From: CAJXUU01 sp965230575
GTDB taxonomy: Bacteria > Bacteroidota > Bacteroidia > Chitinophagales > Saprospiraceae
DNA: 64,000 nucleotides
NCBI GenBank assembly: GCA_965230575.1
Contig: OZ246013.1
Location: 868,001-932,000 of the forward strand
Direction: 5' to 3'
Shown here: one piece after another, positions 35,801 to 44,853 of the stretch
Layout of the letters: each line of letters starts with the position of its first letter
Position numbering within the stretch: the first letter of the stretch is position 1
Notes under the pieces: generated by a model
What the model was told of the DNA's origin: nothing
Database searches by the model: none
What the model saw: only the letters and a program-made list of their open reading frames with translations
Made by a program: the position numbers and the translations under genes

Positions 35801-38401
35801 TCATATGATACTGGTGATATTATAACAATGAAGATTCCCTCAAATGAAGGATCAAAGTTGTTGGTTTCGGTAGAAAATGGTGAAAATGTACTTTCTGCTT
35901 TCTGGGTGGATGGTAAAAAAGATGAAACGTCCATTTCTATTCCAGCCGAAGCATCTATGAATTCGAACGTTTACTTGCATGTTCATCTCATCCAACCTCA
36001 CAACAATGGAACCAACGACCTACCCATGAGGATGTATGGCATCGTTCCAATTTCTGTAATAGACAAAAGCTCTCAAATCGAACCTGAACTCAACATGCCA
36101 GATGTCATAAGGCCTAATGAGTCTTACACCGTAAAAGTGTCGGAACGACTAGGCAAACAAATGAGCTATACCCTTGCTGTGGTCGATGAAGGATTGCTCG
36201 ACCTGACGCGCTACAAAACTCCCGATTTGTGGAATCATTTCTATGCCAAACAAGCACTGGGTATCAAGACTTGGGATATTTATGATATGGTCTTGGATGG
36301 ATATGGTGGAGATATTGATAGATTAATCTCAATTGGTGGTGATGGTGAATCATCTGGCAGCAAAAAAGGTAAAAAGGCAAATAGATTTGTACCCGTCGTG
36401 ACTCACCTAGGTCCGTTTACATTAGCACCTGGAGACGAACATAGCCACCAAATTCATATGCCAAATTATGTAGGATCAGTCAGAACTATGGTAGTAGCAA
36501 GAGATCAAGATGCTTATGGAAAGGCAGAAAAAACAACTCCTGTAAAAAAACCACTTATGGTATTGGCCACCTTGCCTCGTGTACTTGGACCTAACGAAAG
36601 TCTTGCACTTCCTGCCAATGTATTTGCAATGGAGGACAAGATTAAGGATGTAAAAGTATCTGTAGAAACCAGCCCAAATATCACAATCAATAATGGCACG
36701 AGTAAAAACCTACTATTTGATCGAATCGGAGACAAACAGGCTTATTTCGATATGAATGTGGGCAATGAGATGGGCAAAGCCAATATTAAAATCCGAGCTC
36801 AAGGACATGGAGAAGGTGCATTCGACGAAGTAAATATTGATATCAGAAATCCCAACCCCTACACCTCAAAAGTATATGAAGGTACCGTAGAACCAGGTGA
36901 AGAATGGGAAATGGATTATGCTCTTTTTGGCACCAACGGTAGCAATGAAGGTGTGCTAGAATTGAGCACAATACCACCGATGAATTTTGATAAAAGACTG
37001 AAGTATTTAATTCGATATCCTTATGGTTGTATAGAACAAACGACTTCTTCCGCATTCCCACAATTGTATCTAGATAAAGTGACAGAATTGGACGAAAAAA
37101 CCAAGTACAAGTTGGATCGAAATATGAAAAGGGCTATCGAAAGGTTGTCATTGTTTCAGACAAGTTCGGGCGGATTTGCATATTGGCCTGGAAATCGAGA
37201 TGTGAATGAATGGGGAACTAATTATGGCTTGCATTATCTTCTTGAAGCCAAGGAAAAAGGATATTATGTCCCTCAGAACCTGCTCAACAATCTGCTCTCT
37301 TATCAAGATAATAAATCTGAAAGCATAAACCTACCGAATACTTATAGTTCCAATTCAAAATGGATTTCAAATACTCAGGCATATAGATTATATACCCTTG
37401 CCAAGGCGGGGAGGGCCAACATAGGTGCAATGAATATCCTGCGAAATTATGAGCACTTGAGTATAGCTGCAGTGCACATGTTAGCCGCTTCATATGCCTT
37501 GATTGGTAAAAAGGAAATAGCTAAAAACCTTGTAGCTAATAAAGACCTTATCGTCAAACCATACGTAGAATCGGGATATACCTACGGCTCCCACGTTCGT
37601 GATTTGGCGATGATGGCTGAGGCCCAACAGATCATAGGGAATGTGAACGAAAATGCTCAATTGATCAAACAGATTTCGAATTATATGAGTTCTAAGTCCT
37701 GGTACAGCACCCAGACAACGGCTTATGCTCTCTTGAGTATTGGGAAATTTTTGACACAATATAGCAATGACGAATTTACATTTGAATATGATATAAATGG
37801 GGGAAATAAAGAGGCTGGCAATTCGAAAAAACCGTCTGTCCATAAAGTAGTCGATGTAGAAGGCACTTCACAAAAGAAGGTCAAAGTCAAGAATACATCA
37901 AAATCGATGATGTTTGTAAGATTTGTGTTGAGTGGTCAATTGCCTCCAGGAGTTGAAGAACCTGCTTCGAGCAAACACATCAAAATGAAGGTTAACTACA
38001 CCGACATTCAAGGGAGAAATATTGATCATACCAAACTTGTCCAGGGGACAGATTTCTTAGCAACTGTAACCATTCAAAATTTGGGATCTAGAGGCAAGAA
38101 TGTACAGGAAGTAGCATTATCACAAATCTTCCCTTCAGGTTGGGAAATTCAAAATGATAGATTGTCAAGCATGCAAAATGTGACTGCCAATAGTAGCTAC
38201 GAATACAGAGATATCAGAGATGACAGAGTATACACTTTTTTTGATATTAATAATACCAACCCACTTACTTTTTCGGTACTTCTAAATGCTACTTATGCAG
38301 GAAAATTCTACTTGTCCCCTGTATTTGCAGAAGCAATGTATGACAATGAGATTCAGGCAAAAACTGAAGGGACTTGGGTTGAGGTATTGCCATCAAAATA
38401 A
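32879..38401 (+). CDS. Bacterial alpha-2-macroglobulin with intact thioester
   Basis: 1840 aa lipoprotein, lipobox at Cys15 (FIISC). N-terminal macroglobulin-like domains (about 25-700), including GYIYGERGVWRPGDTIFLNF, then an alpha-2-macroglobulin domain with the SLAVVDEGLL-type block (TLAVVDEGLLDLTRYK). The thioester domain carries YGCIEQTTS with Cys1384, so the covalent trap is intact. The alpha-alpha toroid follows, then C-terminal MG10 domains. These proteins trap proteases in the periplasm. The usual partner, penicillin-binding protein PBP1C, is not encoded next door. Divergent from the LEA-like lipoprotein; a hairpin ends it. Confidence 0.95.
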   Translation: MRFLTFLFILFIISCKPNKSNVNIEPLSSDAPFGKYVVEYTKKTISVKDDLVFRMSGAVVDPEQVGKSVDKDLFALSPKVSGKAFWKDMSTIIFTPEENLEYNTDYTFTLKLGSLFDEVPTDLQKVNFPFKTRKLSYEIYSINSIDYSMESHNSLVLKGRINSNDYVPEKEVESLLTATQKGNKNVEINWSHTKLGYIHMFEIVGLERRDEPSEVKIKWKDITYGTGFEGEKSMTIFSKDAFEVVSAEVEKGNNRKIVLSLTSPVKKTQNLEGLIRIKGYKGGFNYDIIGSTINVYPQKKVISPFTLEVNSAIVNTEGDKMRNEYKNELSFDPIKPAIRLAGKGVIVPHNDEVIFPFEAINLKGAKVEILKIFSDNVLQFLQYNRLNTTYSLQPVGRIVHQEDIRLTDINSDKNDANYVRYALDLGKMINPDPGAIYQVRIGFSKKDVVTFSCEEETPKATLVSQRDGFTSIMDTPQDYNWSDRDNPCKNSYYNNSRFVTRNMLGSNIGIIAKRNKNNKVHLVLSDLRTVAPLSDATVNFYDFQQQEIMTSTSGSDGMLSVEMERQPSFAIVTQGGDFGYINLQDHYANSLSEFEVSGRSKSKGLDGYIYGERGVWRPGDTIFLNFVLEDKENKLPASHPVTMTIKDAKGKQKYKESTTNHAGRIYNFPIITNDSDPTGNWTALVNVGGTNFQKTLKVETVKPNRLKIRYDLDENESLALHENQKVQLQSEWLHGAPANGLKAKVDMQIRSTPTTFKRYNEFTFDDPARKVEPLPMTIFEDNLSPEGTASINISQKKDWQAPGKLKANFKTKVFEKGGNFSEDNFSMNADLFGSYVGIKIPTTRWGSKFIKQDKATDIPIVVVDTEGNPIANRNLSIGIYRAEWNWWYDRGYSSKYNYNTSSHQGAISKAKATTNSKGEAAHNVKFDDYGNYMIRVCDDVTGHCTGDMFYTGYSWSRDREQNGPQQLIFTTDKKSYDTGDIITMKIPSNEGSKLLVSVENGENVLSAFWVDGKKDETSISIPAEASMNSNVYLHVHLIQPHNNGTNDLPMRMYGIVPISVIDKSSQIEPELNMPDVIRPNESYTVKVSERLGKQMSYTLAVVDEGLLDLTRYKTPDLWNHFYAKQALGIKTWDIYDMVLDGYGGDIDRLISIGGDGESSGSKKGKKANRFVPVVTHLGPFTLAPGDEHSHQIHMPNYVGSVRTMVVARDQDAYGKAEKTTPVKKPLMVLATLPRVLGPNESLALPANVFAMEDKIKDVKVSVETSPNITINNGTSKNLLFDRIGDKQAYFDMNVGNEMGKANIKIRAQGHGEGAFDEVNIDIRNPNPYTSKVYEGTVEPGEEWEMDYALFGTNGSNEGVLELSTIPPMNFDKRLKYLIRYPYGCIEQTTSSAFPQLYLDKVTELDEKTKYKLDRNMKRAIERLSLFQTSSGGFAYWPGNRDVNEWGTNYGLHYLLEAKEKGYYVPQNLLNNLLSYQDNKSESINLPNTYSSNSKWISNTQAYRLYTLAKAGRANIGAMNILRNYEHLSIAAVHMLAASYALIGKKEIAKNLVANKDLIVKPYVESGYTYGSHVRDLAMMAEAQQIIGNVNENAQLIKQISNYMSSKSWYSTQTTAYALLSIGKFLTQYSNDEFTFEYDINGGNKEAGNSKKPSVHKVVDVEGTSQKKVKVKNTSKSMMFVRFVLSGQLPPGVEEPASSKHIKMKVNYTDIQGRNIDHTKLVQGTDFLATVTIQNLGSRGKNVQEVALSQIFPSGWEIQNDRLSSMQNVTANSSYEYRDIRDDRVYTFFDINNTNPLTFSVLLNATYAGKFYLSPVFAEAMYDNEIQAKTEGTWVEVLPSK

Positions 38402-38422
38402 TTATCCAGACATAATAAAGAA

Positions 38423-38460
38423 GTTCACCACATTTGAATTGGTTATCAAATGTGGTGAAC
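38423..38460. terminator. Bidirectional terminator-like hairpin
   Basis: Perfect 15-bp stem (38423-38437 with 38446-38460) with 8-nt loop, between convergent genes. The - strand side is followed by a U-rich stretch; the + side by AAAAG, so it fits the - strand gene better. Confidence 0.7.
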
Positions 38461-38479
38461 AAAAGATTTCGGCTTATTA

Positions 38480-39310
38480 TTACTTAAATTTAATCGCTCC
38501 AGATAAAAACGAAGCTTTTCCTCCCCAATCACCCATTTGTGTCAATAGTTCATTATCAGGGTCATGTTGCCCTTCTGTGGTTATCAAATTATGTACTCCT
38601 CCAGCATAAGCCCCTACAGCGTCCGCAACCAAGAAAATTGGATTCCATCTAAACCATCTAGTTTGAACTCCTTCTTCGTTTGTCCAGTAACAAAATGAAT
38701 GCTCGATGATTGCAAGTAATGTATAGGTAAATTCGCCAGATCTATAAAGTTGGTTTTGATTATTTGATAGCGCAAGATAAAAGTCATTAATATCTAAAAC
38801 TTGACCTTGTTCGATACTTAGATATCTATCCATAATATCATCAATTAAATCTAATTCAAATTTACTTAGAACACCAAGTGAAGACAATTCTAGGTGCAAT
38901 TCATCTGAGTATGCTCGACCCGCTGCAATTACCTCTTCATCTGTTTCAAGCTCACAAAGTTTGAAATGTTGTGATACAAATTCTTTAAAAAACGTACTGT
39001 TATCTTCTGTTGAGAATACACGTGAAAAATCTGCATCATCTTCTATTATAATATTAATCGCATCAAGAATTGCCTCTACCTCTTCATCAGAGCAATTATC
39101 CAATCTCGCAGAAGTACTTGGAATCATATCCATTAATTCATTGTGAAGTGTTCCTATTTCATTATAGACTCCAGTAGCATGAATGTTACACTCTGAAGGA
39201 GTAATTTCAGAAATTGGAAGTTTTTCTTGATAGATATTCGCAGACTCAGTAGTACAAGAAATAAAGGAGATAGTAAATCCTGCCAATATTAAGTAAACAA
39301 TGTTTTTCAT
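38480..39310 (-). CDS. Lipoprotein of unknown function with glycine-rich C-terminus
   Basis: 276 aa. Lipobox ends at Cys19 (SFISC). The mature protein is largely helical and acidic; an HNELMDMIPSTSARL segment lies at about residue 56. The last 60 residues change character: FRWNPIFLVADAVGAYAGG, then GDWGGKASFLSGAIKFK, with Gly spaced as in GxxxG helix-packing motifs. I recall similar C-termini in Bacteroidota lipoproteins of unknown role but no named family. Convergent with the alpha-2-macroglobulin gene. Confidence 0.75.
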   Translation of the reverse strand: MKNIVYLILAGFTISFISCTTESANIYQEKLPISEITPSECNIHATGVYNEIGTLHNELMDMIPSTSARLDNCSDEEVEAILDAINIIIEDDADFSRVFSTEDNSTFFKEFVSQHFKLCELETDEEVIAAGRAYSDELHLELSSLGVLSKFELDLIDDIMDRYLSIEQGQVLDINDFYLALSNNQNQLYRSGEFTYTLLAIIEHSFCYWTNEEGVQTRWFRWNPIFLVADAVGAYAGGVHNLITTEGQHDPDNELLTQMGDWGGKASFLSGAIKFK

Positions 39311-39507
39311 AAAAAATAAATTTTTTGATTCAAAAATTGTGTGTTAGTTTACACATATCATTATGTATAACTAACTTTACTTAATACGTGACATAAGGAG
39401 GATTACCAACAATCTCCAAAATAATAATGAATCGTCTTTGGCTTCATATTATCAGAGAAAGATTAAAATGTAGCCTATACACCAATTATTTTTTTAGCAA
39501 TCTAAAA

Positions 39508-40947
39508 TTACTCTTTAATAAAGGAAATGGTCCGACTCCTATTAAGTACATCTGATACTCTCAAAAAATAGATACCCGAGGACAGTGATTGGACTGGTAT
39601 TTCGACCTGATTGTCTCTTTGATACTTATTTGATCTTAAAGATTGTCCTTTAGAATTATACAACTCAATAGTAACATCATCCAAATTTTCTTCTGATTGA
39701 AGCATTAGAAAATCTGTGCATGGATTTGGAAAAACTTCAAGCTGAAAAACAAGGGAAGAAGATTCCGTTCCGAGTGTTAAATCATTGATATACAATTTAC
39801 TATGTACAGTTTCATCTGGTGAAAGGCCAATTATAAATGCATCGAGATCTCCATCGCCATCAACATCTCCTACATCGACTGTGCCCCCTGTGGCTCCAGT
39901 AAAGTTAGAAGTATGATCTTCACTAAAGTTTCCATTGCCATCATTGATATACAACTTACCTGTTTCGTCTGGAATAGCACCCTTCCTTCCAATTATTAGT
40001 ATATCAATATCGCCATCCAAATCAAAATCGGATAATGAACAATCGCCAAAAATAACATCTACAATTCCTGTATTCTCCTTAAGTTTAAATTCACCCAGCC
40101 CATTATTCGTGTATAAAGAAGTAGTTCGAACATAATCAGAAGACCCTGTTATAAGAACATCTTGATCCAAGTCTCCATCAATATCTGCAAAGTCCACTGA
40201 GCTTATATTTACGTCTTCAAAAGGTGTATCCTCAACTATTTCGAAATTTCCTGTTCCGTCATTTTTGTATAAAGTAGTTGCATTTTCAAAACCATTGGCT
40301 GTAGAACCAGTTATTAGAACATCCAAATCTCCATCGTCATCAATATCGGCAAAATCAAAATCTCCTTGGTATGCAGATATTAGTTCGTTGGTACTAAGTG
40401 TATAATTTCCACTTCCATCATTGATATACATAGTAGTAGAAGAACCAGAAAACCCAATATCAAGTCCCATGATCAAAATATCCTGATCACCATCGTTATC
40501 AATATCGGCAAAACCAACTTTGGAATGCATCACCGCTGCGAGAGGTTGATAGGCATTTGTAAAATTCCCACTTCCATCATTTAAGTATAGAAACGCACCA
40601 CCTGGTATAAAAAAATCTCCACCTTGTCCAGAAATTAATAAGTCCAAATCGTTGTCATTATCCACATCGGCAAATGCAGCTGAGGAATATCCAAATTTTG
40701 GTATTGTGTTGGCAGACTCCGTGAATAGACCAGTGCCGTCATTTAAATAGAGTTTGGCATGTGAAGTAAAATTTTCAGCATAGCCAGTAATAAAAATATC
40801 CAAATCGCCATCGCCATCGACATCTCCAAAGATCGACTCTCCAGAACCTATTCCAGTAAACACGTTTTGAGTATCTTCAATAAAGGTGGTTTGGGCCAAT
40901 GAAACGAAACAAAGTGAATTTAATAAAGCAAGTAGTATTAGTCTCAT
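39508..40947 (-). CDS. Secreted VCBS/FG-GAP repeat protein with T9SS sorting domain
   Basis: 479 aa. Signal peptide (about 1-18, ending SLAQ), then seven or so FG-GAP units, nearly all with calcium-type loops: DVDGDGDLDIFI, DVDNDNDLDLLI, DIDNDGDQDILI, DIDDDGDLDVLI. Neighbouring blades are close in sequence, so the gene has internal repeats. The tail is a type IX sorting domain with VFPNPCTDFLM and VQSLSSGIYFLRVS. Paralogue of 14207-15607 with the same layout. Predicted extracellular beta-propeller; ligand unknown. Confidence 0.92.
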   Translation of the reverse strand: MRLILLALLNSLCFVSLAQTTFIEDTQNVFTGIGSGESIFGDVDGDGDLDIFITGYAENFTSHAKLYLNDGTGLFTESANTIPKFGYSSAAFADVDNDNDLDLLISGQGGDFFIPGGAFLYLNDGSGNFTNAYQPLAAVMHSKVGFADIDNDGDQDILIMGLDIGFSGSSTTMYINDGSGNYTLSTNELISAYQGDFDFADIDDDGDLDVLITGSTANGFENATTLYKNDGTGNFEIVEDTPFEDVNISSVDFADIDGDLDQDVLITGSSDYVRTTSLYTNNGLGEFKLKENTGIVDVIFGDCSLSDFDLDGDIDILIIGRKGAIPDETGKLYINDGNGNFSEDHTSNFTGATGGTVDVGDVDGDGDLDAFIIGLSPDETVHSKLYINDLTLGTESSSLVFQLEVFPNPCTDFLMLQSEENLDDVTIELYNSKGQSLRSNKYQRDNQVEIPVQSLSSGIYFLRVSDVLNRSRTISFIKE

Positions 40948-41308
40948 GAGTTATATTTTTAGTAATTGATAAAATAATTGAAATTGGGACACCTGTATTA
41001 CTAAATTATGAAACTCAATTGGATTTTCACTGATTTTAAATTAAAAATGCTTCCTTATGTTTTGCAAGACATCTCCCAGAATATTGGGCCATTCTTCATA
41101 TATTCATTTCGAGGTCAATTCCTTCTTACTAAAACTCTACCGAAACATTTGATATTATTGACAAGAAAGAACATCAAAAGAATCATAGATAAAATCCATT
41201 TTTCTATTTAAATTTTATTACAAAAGAATGAAAATAATTCGTCGATAATTCTAGTTTTCTATCTTAGAAATATCTATTTTTAAATGTCTTAAAGAATAGT
41301 AGTATTAG
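40948..41308. other. Gene-free region before the GH3 gene
   Basis: About 360 bp. The only ORF (41008-41211, 67 codons) lacks family signs and is not called. No terminator or RNA recognised. It should hold divergent promoters. Confidence 0.45.
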
Positions 41309-42826
41309 ATGGGTATTATAACCAATGTGGTTCGGACGATAGCTGTAAGGGTACATAAACAAATAGAGTTTATGGCGGCCCATCCTCATAAATTTCAACA
41401 AAGTATTCTCAAAAATAATGTCAAAAGAGGGAAAAGCACAGTCTATGGCAAAGAACATAACTTTGCAGATATAAATTCTTATGAAGATTATAAAAAGAAT
41501 GTTCCTCTAAATACTTATGAAGCACTGAGACCATACATGAACAGAGTACTGGAAGGTGAAAAAAATGTGCTTTGGCCAGGAAAACCAAAGTATGTAGTCG
41601 GCACTTCTGGTACGACAGGTGGCATCAAATATGTTCCGCTTTCAAAAGACAGTCTTCCCTACCATTATAATTCAGCTAGAAATGCCGTCTTTAATTACAC
41701 ACTGAAGTATGGCTTGATGAAAGTTTTTAATGGAAAACTTCTTTTTCTTTCTGGAAGTCCGGAATTATCCAAGACAGGGGCCATCACCTCTGGAAGATTA
41801 TCAGGCATCGTAAATCATCAAATTCCGCGCTGGCTGAAGTTTAATCAAATACCGTCTTGGGAAACCAATATAATCCCCGACTGGGAAGAAAAGGTATATA
41901 AGATTGCACAAGAATCAATCAAGGAAAATATGTCGATGATCAGTGGAATACCACCTTGGGTTATGATGTATTATGAATCTTTGTTAGAACAAACAGGCGC
42001 AGACACCATAAGTGATATTTTTCCCAACTATGATCTTTTTGTCTATGGCGGTGTAAATTTCGAACCGTATCGAAAGAAGCTGGAAAATATGGTCGGAAAA
42101 CAAGTAGATAGCATAGAAACGTATCCATCTTCCGAAGGATTTGTAGCTTTTCAAGATATAAAAGGAGAAGCTGGGATGCTACTCAATGTAAATGGTGGAA
42201 TATTCTTTGAATTTGTACCAGCTCACAAAATCCATGACCCCAATCCCGAAAGGATTCAATTAAAAGACGTGGAACTGGCACAAGACTATGCCATAATCAT
42301 GAACAATAATGCTGGTCTTTGGGCTTCGATTTTGGGTGATGTGGTGGAATTCACTTCTTTAAACCCATACAGACTCATTGTCAAAGGAAGAATCGAACAT
42401 TTCATATCTGCATTTGGTGAGCATATCATTGCAAGTGAAGTAGAATCCGCTATGAGTACTGCTCTCTCTGGTACAGGAATCCAGGTTTCGGAATTTACCG
42501 TTGCTCCACAGGTTGATCCTTCTGAAGGGGGTCTGCCCTACCATGAATGGATAATAGAGACGGAAAATAGTGCCTTGGAATTGTCTTCTTTTGGAAGGAT
42601 CTTGGACCAATGTATGCAGACCAATAATTTTCACTACAAAGACCTCATTAGTGGAAAAGTGATTACACGTCTAAAGCTTACTCCAGTGCCAAGAGGGACA
42701 TTCAATCGTTATATGAAAAATAAAGGTAAGTTGGGTGGTCAAAACAAAATTCCACATTTGAGTAATGATCGGAAAATTGCTGATGAATTGATTAGGCTGG
42801 CGAAGGAGCGGAGGATTGAGGCCTAG
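41309..42826 (+). CDS. GH3-family acyl-adenylating protein
   Basis: 505 aa, member of the GH3 family (plant auxin-conjugating enzymes and their bacterial relatives). Adenylate-forming signature: VVGTSGTTGGIKYVPLS (ATP-binding P-loop), then the YPSSEGFVAFQ block and the FGEHIIASEVESAM segment in the C-terminal lobe. Such enzymes join a carboxylic acid to an amino acid or similar via an acyl-AMP. In Bacteroidota the substrate is unknown. It is a single gene, convergent with the BtuF-like gene. Confidence 0.93.
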   Translation: MGIITNVVRTIAVRVHKQIEFMAAHPHKFQQSILKNNVKRGKSTVYGKEHNFADINSYEDYKKNVPLNTYEALRPYMNRVLEGEKNVLWPGKPKYVVGTSGTTGGIKYVPLSKDSLPYHYNSARNAVFNYTLKYGLMKVFNGKLLFLSGSPELSKTGAITSGRLSGIVNHQIPRWLKFNQIPSWETNIIPDWEEKVYKIAQESIKENMSMISGIPPWVMMYYESLLEQTGADTISDIFPNYDLFVYGGVNFEPYRKKLENMVGKQVDSIETYPSSEGFVAFQDIKGEAGMLLNVNGGIFFEFVPAHKIHDPNPERIQLKDVELAQDYAIIMNNNAGLWASILGDVVEFTSLNPYRLIVKGRIEHFISAFGEHIIASEVESAMSTALSGTGIQVSEFTVAPQVDPSEGGLPYHEWIIETENSALELSSFGRILDQCMQTNNFHYKDLISGKVITRLKLTPVPRGTFNRYMKNKGKLGGQNKIPHLSNDRKIADELIRLAKERRIEA

Positions 42827-42894
42827 AGGTTGAATTTTAACTCTCATTGCTGAGGGTATTACTAAAATTGACAACACCAAGGCAAAATCAAGAG

Positions 42895-43635
42895 TCAGTT
42901 TTCTTTCATGACTTTTATCAAATCTATAAAGTAATCAGCAGCATGCACCATTCTGCTCCCATACCAACTGAAATATTCTCCATCGACTAAGACAACTTTA
43001 GAATTTGGAATCATCTTCTTGAATTCTTGAATATGCTTGTCCTTGAATGGAAAGGGTTCAGATGATAGGAATATATAATCTGGATTTTTTTCTTTGATAT
43101 CAAGAGCGTCTACGGTTGGGTATCGTTCTTGATTTCCATATACATTATCGAATCCACATTTTTCAAGCATGTCATGGATAAAAGTATCCTTACCAATAGT
43201 CATAAATGGGTTTTTCCAAATCAAATAACAAACTGACCTTCTGTCCTTTGATAGATCAGACAATTTTGAATATTCTGAGATTATTCTATTTGATATGGTT
43301 CGCGCAGCTTCGACCCTATTGGTAAGTTGGCCTATTTGCTCTATTGATCTTATTGCTTCTGTGAAGTTAGAAATTTCGCTTACAAAGACGGGAGCAATAT
43401 CTTGCAATGCCTCCACATCCTTTTGTGTATTTTCTTCTTTGTTCGCAATTATCAAGTCAGGCTTTAATCCAGCAACTTTTGATATGTTTACCTCTTTTGT
43501 TCCGCCAATTTTGGGTATAGACTTGATTTTATCTGCGGGATGAATACAAAATTTTGTCCTGCCGACCAATTCTTTTTCAAGACCCAAATCTATTATCAAT
43601 TCTGATAGCGACGGCACCAACGAAACAATCCTCAC
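42895..43635 (-). CDS. BtuF-like substrate-binding protein without signal peptide
   Basis: 246 aa. Helical-backbone metal/cobalamin receptor fold: starts directly at RIVSLVPSLSELIIDLG, then VGRTKFCIHPADKIKSIPKIGG, LKPDLIIANKEEN and TVDALDIKEKNPDYIFLS. There is no signal peptide or lipobox, so it is predicted cytoplasmic, which is odd for a transporter binding protein. No ABC permease or ATPase is adjacent. Members of this kind are common in Bacteroidota, next to or apart from B12-dependent genes. A cytoplasmic corrinoid or metal carrier is a plausible role but unproven. Confidence 0.88.
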   Translation of the reverse strand: MRIVSLVPSLSELIIDLGLEKELVGRTKFCIHPADKIKSIPKIGGTKEVNISKVAGLKPDLIIANKEENTQKDVEALQDIAPVFVSEISNFTEAIRSIEQIGQLTNRVEAARTISNRIISEYSKLSDLSKDRRSVCYLIWKNPFMTIGKDTFIHDMLEKCGFDNVYGNQERYPTVDALDIKEKNPDYIFLSSEPFPFKDKHIQEFKKMIPNSKVVLVDGEYFSWYGSRMVHAADYFIDLIKVMKEN

Positions 43636-43797
43636 ACTCTAATTATTAAGACAATGAAATTATGATTTAGAAACAATATTCATCAATGCAACATAGATCA
43701 AGTCTATCACAAATGATCACTAATTGACACAAATATACCATGGCCCAATTTGATTTGAGCTTTATGATTGATATATAGAAGTTGTGGTATGTGGATA

Positions 43798-44034
43798 CTA
43801 TACGATACGTATACTATCTCTTATAGACTGGATTAAATCAGGTGAAACAGAAGATCTTTTGACATTGTTTTTGATGTAATCTCTAAAGGTCTTTTCCTTG
43901 TTAAACATCTTATTACATCTTGGATCTGAATCTACTTGGTCTAGAAGGCTACTCTGCTCTTCTTGTGATAACGCATTGTCAAAGTAAAGATTAATTTTAC
44001 TTCTTAGGTTTCTAGCGTTTTCCTGATTTCTCAT
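43798..44034 (-). CDS. Small anti-sigma-factor-like protein lacking zinc ligands
   Basis: 78 aa, cytoplasmic. Resembles the short zinc-finger anti-sigma factors that follow ECF sigma genes in Bacteroidota: INLYFDNALSQEEQSSLL, DPRCNKMFNKEKTFRDYI and the end SPDLIQSIRDSI. The usual HxxxCxxC zinc motif is missing: only one Cys (DPRCNK) remains and the His is replaced (INLYFDN where H-x-Y-L-D is common). It lies 219 bp after the ECF sigma gene on the same strand. Probably binds that sigma factor, perhaps without zinc. Confidence 0.75.
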   Translation of the reverse strand: MRNQENARNLRSKINLYFDNALSQEEQSSLLDQVDSDPRCNKMFNKEKTFRDYIKNNVKRSSVSPDLIQSIRDSIRIV

Positions 44035-44253
44035 ATGTTTCAGTTTTATTACTGCTTCTCCGAAATATAAAATAATTTCGCAAAAAATATAAAAACAAAA
44101 TAAAATATTGCAGTCGATTAATTTATAAAATTAATACTTGGCAAATATAACAAAATAAAAAAGTAAAGCAAATTTAGTTATACACATTTCCGACGTTTGG
44201 AAATATATATTATTGAAGTATCCTGATCACATCAAAATCATCAAAATACTTCA

Positions 44254-44853
44254 TTATTCTTCTTCTGAATTAGACTTCTTACGATCTCCTCTTTTGTCTT
44301 CGTAGCCTAATTTCTCTGCGTAATTTCTCAATTTTTCTTTGAGCATATTTCTAGCTCTGAACAATCGAGAACGCACGGTTCCTATTGGAACATCAATAAT
44401 CTTTGAAATTTCCTCATATGTGAATCCTTCGATATCACATAATAAAATAACAGTTCTAAAATCAATAGGCAGAGCATTGATAGCGATAGTAACTTCATCG
44501 CCCATCATATTTTCAAAAATCTCTTGCCTCAGGTCAAGGTACTTTGAGCTTGAAGCTGAATCACTATTTTGATATGAAACAATATCTTCAAAATCAACCT
44601 TTTTAGGGCGCTTACTCTTCTTACGATATTCGTTGATGTAAGCATTTTTCAGTATCTTAAACAACCAAGCCTTTGCATTAGTTCCTTGGTCATACTTATC
44701 TATGAATCTATGCGCCTTCATGTAGGTCTCCTGGACCAGATCATTGGCATCTTCTTCGTTATAAGATAGGTGGTATGCGAAGGTTTTGAGTGCATCAATG
44801 TGAGGAAACAGTTCTTCCTCGAAAATAATTTGGTTTTTTGTTTTTTTACTCAC
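44254..44853 (-). CDS. ECF sigma factor (RpoE-like), GTG start
   Basis: 199 aa sigma-70 region 2 and region 4 protein. Region 2 has ADDLVQET-like DANDLVQETYMKAHRFID and WLFKILKNAYINEYRKK; region 4 has the HTH FTYEEISKIIDVPIGTVRSRLFRARNMLKEKL. The C-terminus is charged. The start codon is GTG at 44853, matching the conserved N-terminus FEEELFPHIDAL. The downstream small protein is its likely anti-sigma. It diverges from the FecI-type sigma gene by 233 bp, so two sigma systems share one intergenic region. Confidence 0.93.
   Translation of the reverse strand: MSKKTKNQIIFEEELFPHIDALKTFAYHLSYNEEDANDLVQETYMKAHRFIDKYDQGTNAKAWLFKILKNAYINEYRKKSKRPKKVDFEDIVSYQNSDSASSSKYLDLRQEIFENMMGDEVTIAINALPIDFRTVILLCDIEGFTYEEISKIIDVPIGTVRSRLFRARNMLKEKLRNYAEKLGYEDKRGDRKKSNSEEE

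Noticed and set aside
39935..40900. Regular repeats in the VCBS gene that look array-like
   Set aside because: They are degenerate coding repeats of FG-GAP blades in frame, without uniform repeats and spacers, so not a CRISPR array.
41008..41211. 67-codon + strand ORF before the GH3 gene
   Set aside because: No recognisable motif, no ribosome-binding site and basic, low-complexity composition expected by chance in AT-rich DNA.
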